This document shows positions 46,159 to 56,600 of a DNA stretch of 64,000 nt, piece by piece. The first letter of the stretch is position 1; the number at the start of each line of letters is the position of its first letter. Where the stretch lies: positions 124,001 through 188,000 of the forward strand of contig JAACJM010000037.1 in NCBI GenBank assembly GCA_013368315.1, in the 5' to 3' direction. The position numbers were made by a program, and so were the translations under genes. The DNA is from Tetrapyrgos nigripes (taxonomy: Eukaryota > Basidiomycota > Agaricomycetes > Agaricales > Campanellaceae). The notes under the pieces are model-generated. The model saw only the letters and a list, made by a program, of their open reading frames with translations. It had not been told where the DNA came from and made no database searches.

Positions 46159-47272
46159 ATGGACATGGAAGCAATGCGAAAAGCCTTTGCAGAGCGCGCT
46201 TTGCAAAGCTCAGCTCCAAAAGAACAAGGCGATGTAGGACTTACTACACTGCACCCAGCGAAGTTGTCTTGGATTACTAACTCCCAGTGTTCTGGTTTTT
46301 CAACAGGTCTCTCTTCTTCAATTTCTTGATCTCCAGCAACTAAACTGTCTTAATGAGTCGTCGGACCGCACGTTGAAGAGTATCGTTGAGAGTAAAGCGC
46401 GGAATACAAGTAGCAGTTATCTGGAGAGTGACGCGGACGAGCAGTTGTTGCTGAATATATCGGTTCGTTTGCCGTCTTCATTTCATTTTTGACGCGGTGT
46501 ACTGACCTTTTGACGTATATCATGCCTGATGTGCATCCCATACCCTTCTATTCCACCTTCTGTCACTACAATCCATGCCTCACCAGTTCAACCAAACCGT
46601 CCGTGTCAAGTCACTCATCATCAAATCCACATCGTCTCCTTCCTCTGCTCCAAAGATTGTAAAACTCGCCGTTAACCGACCTAGCATGGGTTTCGAAGAT
46701 ATCGAAGACGCTGACGAACCAGCAGTGGCACAAGTGCTCGAGTTATCGGAAGAAGATGTGAAAGAGGGAAAGCCGGTCGCGTTGAGATTTGTGAGATTTC
46801 AGAGTGTGAATAGTCTTCATGTGAGTCTTATTTCTACCTTTCTGACTCAACCTTGATATGTGGACTATCTTTGGGGCGTTTCGCTGGCTATATTCTTCTT
46901 TGCTAATGTTTTCATTGGTTTTCAGATATTTGTGGGCTCGAATCATGGAGGAGAAGATGCTAGTCGGATTGATGCCATAGATATCATTGGCGTCCCCGTA
47001 GAGTGCGTTCCGTGTTCTTTCTCGACATTCATTCCTTTGTTCCTCCATTCCTTCGGTTCGAGGACGCATCCTCCTACCTTCAATCACTTCTTCCTTCGTT
47101 ACCTGCTATCTTCTTTAACACCGATACATCATTTGACGACCGTTCTGCCTCTCTCGTTGTCCCGGGTTACTCTTTTAATCTGACCGTCGTAACCCTAAAC
47201 TGATGCGCCTAAACTGTAATCTACAGGACTACGAAAGACCTCAGTGGATTGAGGCAGCAGGAGCAGCAGTAG
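46159..47272 (+). CDS. PITH-domain protein
   Basis: Exons 46159-46233, 46307-46462, 46587-46820, 46926-47002 and 47227-47272 join in phase to 195 residues. The PITH (proteasome-interacting thioredoxin-like, C-terminal) fold is recognised from VSLLQFLDLQQLNCLNES, FNQTVRVKSLIIKS, PKIVKLAVNRPSMGFED, ALRFVRFQSVNSLHIFVGSN and the ending TTKDLSGLRQQEQQ. In TXNL1 this domain docks on the proteasome regulatory particle; stand-alone PITH proteins (PITHD1 type) lack thioredoxin, as here. Probably cytosolic or nuclear. The start at MDMEAMRKAF is the first ATG of the frame. Confidence 0.93.
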
Positions 47273-47838
47273 AAAATCTAGATATGGGTAGATCCCTCCG
47301 CTGGATTCCAGGGCGTAGGATTGTCCGGTCCCAATACGATGTCTTCGTGTACTAATACCAGATTTTTTGAAAGGCTGAAAGGCTTGCCAATGCTATGATA
47401 GCTAATGAGCACCGTGTGAACGCGGCGTGAGCTCGCTCCCCGTCGGCGAGGCGTTAGCATAGGGCTAGGTACAGTAAAATCCACCATCAGAGGTTTCGTT
47501 CTGGTCCTTCTGAGTTCCCATCGTAATCCCCGGGAAGCAAACATTGATGGATTGGCGCTCATCAGTTCAACCGTCACTGATGCATACATAGACTATCAGA
47601 GGCTTCGTTCTGGTCCTTCTGAGTTCCCATCGTAATCCCCGGGAAGTAAACATTGATGGATTAGCGCTCATCAGTTCAACCGTCACTGATGCATACATAG
47701 ACTTGCGTCGCCGATATAAAGGAACAGCACTACTATACTCGCTTCTTCCCTTCCCCCCAATCATGCCATGTCCTGGTTCTGGTACTTGCCTCCTCATTGA
47801 CAACTCTGCCGCAGCGTTATCAGAAGATCTGAGTGGAA
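47273..47838. other. Intergenic with 109-bp tandem duplication
   Basis: Contains the two-copy repeat at 47486-47703 and a GATATAAAGG at 47713-47722 that suits as TATA box for the membrane-protein gene starting at 47839. Confidence 0.5.
47486..47703. repeat. Two-copy tandem repeat, 109 bp
   Basis: Unit 47486-47594 is repeated at 47595-47703 with only a handful of changes (AGAGGTTTCG versus AGAGGCTTCG; GAAGCAAAC versus GAAGTAAAC). It lies just upstream of the TATA box of the next gene. The high identity marks it as recent. Confidence 0.95.
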
Positions 47839-49420
47839 ATGATTGGCGCGTTAGTAGCAGTAATATTTATTTTGGCAGGGTCAATGGCTGTCAGTGGTCC
47901 AAACATTAGACGGGGTCGGGGGAATGTTACGATTACTTTTCAAGGTACGTTGTCCACATTAAACCTTCTCCATGATGCTAACATTCCATTGCAAAGGAAC
48001 ATCCATATCCTTCACCGGAAACACCCCAAGCTCAACCAATTCTCCAGGATCCTTCACCGTCACTATCGACTCCAACTCACCCTACCAAGCCACGTTCCCC
48101 AATTTCAGCGAAATTCAGAACCACACCCAGTGGTATCAAACACCTGAACTCCCAGACAGCTCTCATTCAATTACTTTGTCAGACATTGCTACTGGTCTCG
48201 ACTACGCTATCGTCTCAGCTGGAGATGCTACAGTAGCTTTAGATCAATATCAGATCGTCGTGGACGATGATGATAGTTCTCAAATTCTGTATTGAGGCAA
48301 CTGGGAGACGAATACCGATATAACCCAGGTCAATCACGGTCTTCCTAATGGGCCGCCACTGGGGAATACGACGCATCAGAGTAGTACTGTGGGGGATTCT
48401 TTTGAGTTTCAGTTCGCCGGTGCGTGATTCTCCGAATGATCAAGCTGAGTCAGCTTGATCATGTCAGATCTACGTGTACTTATCATCCAAACCTCAAAGG
48501 CACTGAAGTGGAAGTCTACGGGATATTCCTCTGGACCGCCACCGGAGAGGTCGACATCGACTTTAACCTTGACGACGGATCCCAGACATCTCGTGCTAGA
48601 CTGACAGTCACGAGGGATTCTGCGCCCATGGACCAGCAACCGTATTTTCGTCTATTCCAAGGCTTAAATCTATCTCCGGGGAATCACACATTGTTTGCCA
48701 ATATCACAAGTTCCTCTGGTACACAAAGAGTTGTATTCGACTATATTTTATATACACCGTCGTTCAGCAGGCTAGCTGATAAGCCAGTCTTCTCTCTCCT
48801 CCTCCTCCTCTTCTTCTTCCCCGACGTCCATGCGACCGACAAATCTCCCTACACAATCCACCAGCGATACTCGACAATCCCACTCAAGCTTAGACGGAGG
48901 TCAAATCGTTGGCATCGTCAGTGGAATCCTAGTCTTGCTGCTGCTTATAGGAGCAGTCGTTTGGCTTTTACAGAGGGCTAGACGACGACTTCGTCGTCTT
49001 CATCCTCATGACATTCCATACCCGAATCTAATGATGCGGGCAGTAGTACTGGCACCTACACCCTTTCCCCTTTTCCCTCCTCCAGAGTCATCCTCGCAGT
49101 TCCTTGCACCCTCGACACAGACTAGTACTGGATCAGGATCCGGTTCTGGTTCCTCATCCAGAAGAAACAAAAAATCCATACCCTCCCGGAAATCAACTGA
49201 TCCTTCGTTACCTCAGCCTAGTCTTCCAGGCGACTCTGGCTCTCTACACGAGAACGGGTATCACTCAGTCTCAACTTCAGAGACACAAGTACAGATAAAC
49301 GAGTTGCGTATGCGAATCGAAGAATTGACGCAGTCGATAGCACCGGAGGCTAGGAATCGTGACCTTTCTCATGTGGAATCGAGTCCACCACCATATGATC
49401 CATACGTGGATCGTCAATGA
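47839..49420 (+). pseudogene. Single-pass membrane protein with two beta-sandwich domains
   Basis: Exons 47839-47944, 47997-48419 and 48500-49420. The order is: signal/anchor segment (MIGALVAVIFILAGSMAVSG), first jelly-roll-like domain (VTITFQGTSISFTGN ... YQIVVDDDDS), second domain (FEFQFAGTEVEVYGIF ... VVFDYILYTPSF), Ser-rich linker, transmembrane helix (GIVSGILVLLLLIGAVVWLL), stop-transfer RRRLRRL, a disordered tail, a short helix (INELRMRIEELTQSI) and a C-terminal PPPY. Such proteins are common and uncharacterised in Agaricomycetes; the outer domains resemble carbohydrate-binding folds. Two lesions are seen: an in-frame TGA at 48292-48294 between the domains, and a frame change in the CTC/TTC microsatellite at about 48785-48815. 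Either this copy is dead or the sequence has two errors. Confidence 0.75.
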
Positions 49421-49505
49421 GGATATCAATACATGTGTTGGATTTTAACTAGGTGGTTCTTTCTGTCTTTAAAATCTTGGGTTTTGGGAGAATACAATTA
49501 TATCG

Positions 49506-51025
49506 TCACAGTGTACCAGGACGATGAGTAAAAGTCGCATACTCCGGTGGCGCTTCGTCGCTCAGTCCCCTTGCCCAATCCGATTCAAGCTGTCCCTCTA
49601 GTCTCTGAATTTGAGCCATCATCGACGCTATCGCTACCCGTAAATCTTGTACCCCATCATTAGACGACATCACCGCCTGCTGTAGATCTCTGACCTGACC
49701 ACGCAACTCCTCGACATCATCCCTGATAAGTGCTTGACGTGAGGTAAGCGTCCCTGGCCCTGTTAGCGTATGCGTTACCGACGGCCGGATTATTGGAGCG
49801 GTGGTTGGCGTTGTCTTGGCATGTTCATCTCGATTTCCTACATCAATACTTATAGTCAGTTATTCTAGAATGTCGAAGAAATGGCTCGGGATCCTCTCAC
49901 CAAGTTCCGGAGTTCCACCGCTTTCCGATACTCGTCTTCTCAAAGAAGCCTTTTCATTGATATCTCGCCCCAGTCCTGCTCCTAGTTGGTGTGTATGCGT
50001 ATTCGTGGGTGTATTTTGATTCAAGTCAAAGGGAGTAACATCTACTGAGATGTGCTTTCTGATTTTTCGTGTTCTTCGTCTTGTTTGGCGCATGTAAACC
50101 AGAAGAAAGGCTGCGATGAGCGCTATAGCACCACAACCTCCGACAACCCCTCCGATTATCGCGTTTGTCGCCGAGTGGTTTCGGCCAGTACTTGTCGTGC
50201 CACTATTGTCGGTAGGTGATGTCGATCCTGTCGAGCTGGAAGTATTGGTTGGCGCCAGCGTTGAAACGAGAGAAAAACCAGGAAATCCATCTGCAGGAAC
50301 TTGAACTTGTAAAGCTCCATCCGACGGTGAAGCTGTAGACTCGCGAAACGGTGACGTTGAGATGGTGATACTGGAAGTATTCACCGCCGGAGAGAAGGAG
50401 ATAGTTGTACTAAACAATGTGGCGCTCGGATCAGCACCAGTTGATGCCCTCGTATTACAGCGATTAATGAAGTCTAAGGGAGAATCAGGATATTCTTGAG
50501 CCCAAATCGAGATCAGTAAGTATGAGTATGGATTCCACACCATTCAACCACTGCTGGAATGCAGATGCTAGTTCTGAACTGACGTTATCGATATTCGCAT
50601 TCAAGACGCAACTTTCGCAAGTAACAAGCTCATTGACGATGTCCATGTTACATCCACATAGAGTATCACCATGTCCCTGACGCTCTTGATCGCGGCATCT
50701 CTGTAGAAATATGAGTGAGATAGCCTAGCACGCTTCTCCTTGAGAGAGCCCAGGCACACACATTGATAGCATCAGTAAATTGAACGCATTGTGTGTTGCA
50801 ACCGCTCGGTGGCGTCAAATTGGATGGTACTCCGTTCCGCCGTAGGTGATAGATATCTAATGAACCAGCCATGTGTCCAGACTGTTTCTCAAGAGTTTTT
50901 GACGCCGCCGCCTGGCAAACTAAAGGAACAGAATGTGATGCAAACTTGAAGGAATACGCTGTGTACCAAGACAAATGCTTACCTTGAAAAACTGACATCA
51001 GCACATACTGATACCGGGGTTTCAT
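49506..51025 (-). CDS. Receptor-like single-pass membrane protein with PPxY tail
   Basis: Exons 51025-50983, 50919-50762, 50700-50541, 50494-49901 and 49837-49506 join in phase to 428 residues. The ectodomain has a Cys-rich start (CNTQCVQF, CRDQERQGHGDTLCGC, CESC) resembling the disulfide-rich heads of fungal surface proteins, then a Ser/Thr-rich stalk. The transmembrane helix is IIGGVVGGCGAIALIAAFLL, followed by basic RQTRRRTRKIRK. The cytosolic tail is long and ends in a predicted coiled coil (RDDVEELRGQVRDLQQAV ... MAQIQRLEGQL) and APPEYATF, a PPxY motif. It converges on the neighbouring membrane protein, 85 bases apart. It could be a surface sensor; PPxY motifs usually recruit WW-domain (Rsp5/Nedd4-type) ubiquitin ligases. 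The function is otherwise unknown. The signal peptide is weak. Confidence 0.85.
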
Positions 51026-52142
51026 GAGATAGGCCGGACAATCGGTCGCAGGAAAAGCGGCGAGAAGAGGAGGGGTGGGAGCCGAATGGAAGTTTTACAC
51101 TTTCATTTATATACCTACGGTGAGGCGGTTGATAACCATCTTGGCGCGAAACACTTCAGTAAAGCTGTTTTACTACCAATACAGTTCCAATAAAAGTCGG
51201 GGACTGAGAGGTATGATATATGAAGGCTTGAAATTCTGAAAGAGATATTGTCTGTCTTCTGCCCATTGATCTTCTCTTTGGGAGGGTTTGCTGCCCAAGC
51301 TATAGAGTATGTTCGATAGCTCCTCCATTCAGTCGGCAAATTCCATACTGTGCCGATATCGTTCCCTTATTTTGGCCTTGTGATCGAGCCACGCGCAGCG
51401 ATGGCCCACATTTCCCTCGTCAAGAAGCCTAAAGAAGTTTTTTGTGCGGTCCAAGGTCAGGTGTTCACGCATTTTGAGGAGAAAACTCACGCCCATTGGG
51501 GTGAGAATAGCTGCACTGGTACGGCGAGATGGATGTAAAAAAGGCTTGCCAGATCCAACTGCTGGCCGCTCATATTTGGAAGGTCTCTTTCAGGGAGCGT
51601 GATGAGGGACGCGTCGCGACACGTCGGGCAGGAGTGCATTTTTGTCGGGCATTTTTGAACTGGAGTAAATCTTGAATATTTCCACAATGGCCAGGCTACT
51701 CCATATGGGACCGTTTTTGTGCCGAACTATCATATGGAGCAAACCGGAGATTTATTATCATCTAAAAATTTCGTCCAAATATGCACTCATCCCTGCCGTG
51801 CGAGCATGCGTCTCGTTTTTCGCCAAAATGATCAATGCCTTGCATTGAGCGAAGAAAAGCAGTGATTGCGTAGTGACAATATTCTGAAAAGAAAGTGATG
51901 CACACTCTGGTCGCTACCAGGCTGTCATAAAAAGCTAATTAAGCTGCAGTACTCGTTAAAATCAAGTTTACCATCATAAATATTAGAAGCTATTATCGAT
52001 TACAATCATGGCCCCAAAAAAACGTCTGAATAGATATCTGATAATAGTTGTGCTACAATATGAGTGCTTAGTGAAAATGAGTGCGTGGTAATATATAATA
52101 AGTGTACCAATCTCCAAAGCTCAATCTCCCACACAGGACCAG
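51026..52142. other. Intergenic with repeat fragments
   Basis: No gene. It contains the direct partner (51308-51425) of 32478-32590 and an inverted partner (51693-51790) of 32605-32722, suggesting a rearranged copy of the same element. Confidence 0.45.
51308..51425 (+). repeat. Dispersed repeat, partner at 32478-32590
   Basis: Shared words: CTCCTCCATT.AGTCGGCAAA, TTCCATACTGTGCCGA, CACATTTCCCTCGT. Element class unknown. Confidence 0.7.
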
Positions 52143-53435
52143 TTACAACACTGCTTTCGCTTCCTCCTTCCTCTCACTTGCGATAACTCTTTTAACGATC
52201 CGCGCAAACCCGTCTATCACTGCCCTGCAAAACATCTCCCAACCTTCAGCGTTTTGATGCCTCTTTGATCCCTGCGTATTCATCACCATTGACCCATTAT
52301 ATTCCCAAATAGTGACGGTGATGGCAGGAGTGCTGTGGGAACGTCCGCCGACTGCCATTTGTGGAATGAGGAAGGGAGGTTCAGCATCAGTGCCTATCTT
52401 GGACTGTTGGAACAGGGGGCTGAAATCTCTGTAAAGGCCGAGACGTTCCATGCTGCCGATGGAAGATGGGATCATTCCGAGAGGTTTAGTACCCATCATA
52501 GCATCTGCGCTTACATTGGTCACCATAGGGGCAAGCTTTTCGGACATGGCAGTGGATTTGTGGAATGAATGGGGAGGTTGCTGTAGAACGAAGGTCAGTC
52601 GACCGAAAAGACTTGAAAACAAAGAATAGTTCGACTTACTTTAGCGACGGCTTTGAGCAAAGTTTACGTGTCCTGGATCAGGTCCTGCCAGAACGCAGAC
52701 GGATTGTCATGCCACAATCTGTATAGAATGGCAGCCATGGAATGGTATGTTGGGACCATAACGTTCAGGATCCTCCCAGAAGTACTCGTTCCATATAAGG
52801 CTTGATATCTCGGATAAACGTATCCTCGCTAGAACCACCGGAAATATTTAGAAAAAACAAACGGTAAAGAAGAAAATTGAAAGACATACCCATATCAAAT
52901 GGATTAATTTGAATACACCAAACCTCTGCCTTCTGCCAATTTTCCTCAACCTGAGCCAGTAATGATGGGGAATTTTGCCTCTTTGCCTCAGCGAGCAACA
53001 TTCCCACTGTCTGCTCGACATCAGCCAAAAGCAGGATGGAATTGAGTAGTGCCGTCAGCGTGCATTTGGTTTCTCTACAGACCAAGGTGATCGCTTTAGT
53101 GTCGGACTGTGAAAGAGTGATTTTGTTCAAGAGTGAATCGCCCCACAAGGATGTTTGGTCGAAGGAAATTGGAATAGCCTGGGAGGGGAAAATTTGTCTG
53201 TCAAACTGAACCTTTGTGTCGTTAGGAAAAGAGAGATCACGATTAACATATGCTGAAGGCAAGTGAGTCTGATATGCATACCCTTGTGGAAGGATCGGGA
53301 TTTAAGACTGGTTCCTTCCTGACATCTGGCAGTAGGGTTGAGGCAGCTGGAGTAAGTTTACTGACCTCCTCGCCCCACGGGTATTTTTCGTACGGTACGT
53401 AGTTTGCCTTCTTCGATTCCTATTCATACTTAGTT
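52143..53435 (-). pseudogene. Acyltransferase (CoA-dependent type) pseudogene, cut by Copia
   Basis: Read on the minus strand, coding pieces are KYPWGEEVSKLTPAAS (about 53400-53330), AYVNRDLSF ... CTLTALLNSILLLADVEQ and WCIQINPF (53262-52880), FWQDLIQDT then a TAA, and LLKAVAKQQPPHSFHKSTAM to the stop at 52143. The TALLNSILLLAD helix and the SMERLGLYRDFSP..FQQSK region followed by a GGRSHSTPAITVTIWEYNG strand are like fungal alcohol/trichothecene acetyltransferase-type enzymes of the chloramphenicol-acetyltransferase fold; the HxxxDG region should lie upstream and is missing. The TAA at 52664-52666 and out-of-phase joints mark decay, and the Copia element at 53441 truncates the 5' side. The family call is moderate. 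Confidence 0.6.
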
Positions 53436-53440
53436 GAATA

Positions 53441-53674
53441 TATTAGACTTAGGTTATCTTAGTGAATAATCTTAGCGAGAGTCACAAAGTGGGGGTAAGA
53501 GCGTGCGAACATATCTCGCTTAACTCTCAAGTATATATAATTAATCAGAGTAGTATAATAATATAAATAGTCTAAGTATATCCGTATGATCATTTGACTG
53601 TATGTCCGCAGTACCTGATTGATGCCGTATGCATAGTAACTTAGTAACTTGATCATTATCATTTAATTCCAACA
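53441..53674 (-). repeat. 3' LTR of the Copia element
   Basis: On the minus strand it starts TGTTGGAATTAAATG and ends GTCTAATA. It is preceded by the polypurine tract GAAGGGGAG. Confidence 0.95.
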
Positions 53675-53681
53675 CTCCCCT

Positions 53682-56600
53682 TCAAGCGGATATCTCTAGT
53701 AATCGGGAGAAACACTTGATCTTATCAGCAGAGAGAGCTTTCGTAAGTATATCCGCAAGTTGATCATTAGTTGACACATGTTTAACTCGTATGTATCGTT
53801 GATGTATCCGATCAGTAAGGAAGTTTTTACGGATATTGAAATGCTTAGTTCTCTGAGTATGTTGTTCTTCAGGAGCATGTATAATTGCCAAAGTAGATGC
53901 ACTATCTGAGTTGATATGTAAGTACTGGTTCCTGTTCGGCATTTAGAATTTCTTCTATAAAACCTTTCAAATAAATAGCTTCTTGTGAGGCATGTGCGAG
54001 TGCGCATAGTTCAGCCTCAGTAACTGATAAAGTTACCAGTGTGCCTCGCTTACTTGACCAAGAAATAAGCGATTCAGCAAATTTGAATGCATAGCCCATG
54101 ATTGGTTTATTGCCATACGTGGACATACCATCAGAGTCGGCAAATCCATAAGTAGAAGTAATAGTAGGGCTCCCTAGGTTGAGCCAGTAGTTGCAAGTTC
54201 CTTTTAGATAAAGATAGCATTGTTTAGCTGCAGCGTAATGCTCTTCACCTGGATCATTAAGGTATCTTGCTAGTTGACCAGTACAATATGCAATGTCTGG
54301 CCTAGTGCAGTCAGTGACATATCGTAAACCACCGACTAGTGACATATAGTGTTTGATAGCAGCGGCGTCCCGTTGCAGTTCACTCCCAGGTCTAGGGCTA
54401 AGATTTTGCCTGGGTAGCATAGGTGTACGGTGTGCATGTAATTGGTCAAAATTGTATCGTTTGAGAATATTCTCAATGTAATGTTTCTGACGGAGTTTAA
54501 TAGTATGATTATTCCTATCTCGTTGAATTTCCATACCGAGAATTGAGTGGATTTCTCCACCGTCAGTGACTTGGACGTGTCCACTAAGTGCAGTAACGAA
54601 AGCTTGTGCAGTAGCTTTGTTGATAGTACATAAAGTAATGTCATCGACGTGACAAGATAGTATTAAAATGAGTTTATTCTCATGATATCGGTAGAATACC
54701 GCATTATCGTAAGTAGACTTCTTAAGTCCTAGTAACTTTATGAGAATATTGCATAATTTTTCATACCATCGACGACCAGCTTGTTTCAGCCCATATAGAG
54801 TCTTTCTGAGTTTAAGTACGTAGCCTTCAGGTAAGTTAGGTAGTAAATTACCCAGAGGTGGACGAAGGTATAATGTTTCCTCGTCAGTAACGTTTCCGTA
54901 AAGATAGGCAGATTTAATATCAATCTGAGTAGTTTCATAGTCTAATGAAGCTGCAAGAGCAAGTATAAAACGTGTACTGCTCATGCGTGCTACTGGGGCA
55001 AAGATATCATTTGCGTAGTAATCAATGCCTTCTTGTTGACTAAAGCCTTGTGCTACTAGTCTAGATTTCAATTTGGTCTGTTTGCCAAGTTTGTACTTAG
55101 TTTTGTAGACAAATCTGGAACCAATGATATTCGCATCAGCATGAGGTTTGACGTATTCCCAGGTTCCTAGACTTTCTAGAGATTCTATTTCAGCTTTCAT
55201 GGAATCAAACCATGCATCACGTTGTGGATGATTGAGTACATCCTTAAATGAAATTGGATCGCCAACGTTATCAGCGTAGTAAACATTGAATTCTGTTAAG
55301 AAGAAAGCAATGTTTTGTTCAACTTCATCGTAGAGTAAACCTCCAGCTTCTCGGATCCTTTTTGATCGTCTTGGGCCATCAGGTTGTTTAGTTTTGTCTT
55401 CGTCGACATCCATTGGTTCAGGTTCGTGTTCCTGAGAAGTTGGAGTTTCATTTGTATTTTCTTCTGTAGTTTCTAATGGTTCTTGATTTTTTGTTTTGTA
55501 ACTCCCCTTCAACTTGCGATTTGGACGTTAAGAATTGCAAGTTGCGTTCTACATTCACTTTAGTACCAAAGTAGACATAATGGCCTTTTGAATGATCGTC
55601 AAAGCCTAACCAAACTCCACGTTTTCCTTTAGGAGTTAGTTTACTAGTTCTTGCTTTGTCATATACAATGCAAGGTGTACCAAAGCTATGTAGATTGTCT
55701 AAGTTTGCGTTAACACTGTAACGTTTAAAATAGGGAGTTTGCATTTTTAATGCAGTTTTCGGAGATCTATTAAGTATGTACATAGTATAAAGTCCTGCAT
55801 GCCACCATAAACGATTAGGTAGTTTTCCAGTATGCAGATTAACACAAATACCATTCATGATATGTTGATGTATGTTTTCAGCAACTCCATTTTGCTGAGG
55901 CGTGTCATGAACTGTATAACGTGCAATTGTACCTTGTGCTTTCAGGTAGTTTTTTGAATGCACCTGAAGTAAATACGGCATCGTTGTCTGATTGTAGAAT
56001 TTTAACTTTGATACCATATTGTGTAAATAGTTCAGTAGTAAATGTAACCCATTGGGTATAGGCTTCGTCTTTTGTTTTAAGTGGAGATAATATTAACCAA
56101 CGCGTACAGTTGTCAACGATGGTTAACCAGTATTTGTAGCCTTCTGTCATGAATCGCCTCCGTCTCCTTCCTTCCCCCTTCACTTTCTCCCTATTCTTTT
56201 CTACTATCTATTCACTTCTGTTCATCATTCTATCACCTCCCATAAACCCATAAATACTGATTACTTCTCATCATCGTCTCTTGGATCTATGACTCACCTC
56301 TCCGTTTCCCTTATCTCCATGGACATTCCCGTGTACATATTTCTTTACTTGACTCACATTCTTATCTCCTCCGATTCCTAAACTCCATGGACATTCCTAC
56401 ATATTCATTTCTCTTCTATATATATCTTAGATCTCGTAGCTAGGTTCCTTAGTCTGTTCACTTTGTCTCCACTCCGCTCTCAGTACAGTGCAGTGTCAAG
56501 TATAGTCAGCTACTCATCTTCTACTTGTTTCTACGTTTTCCCTATTCTCTCTCTCTGTCTTTCTCAACATCGTCTTGTCTGTAACCTGTTAATCTAGTTG

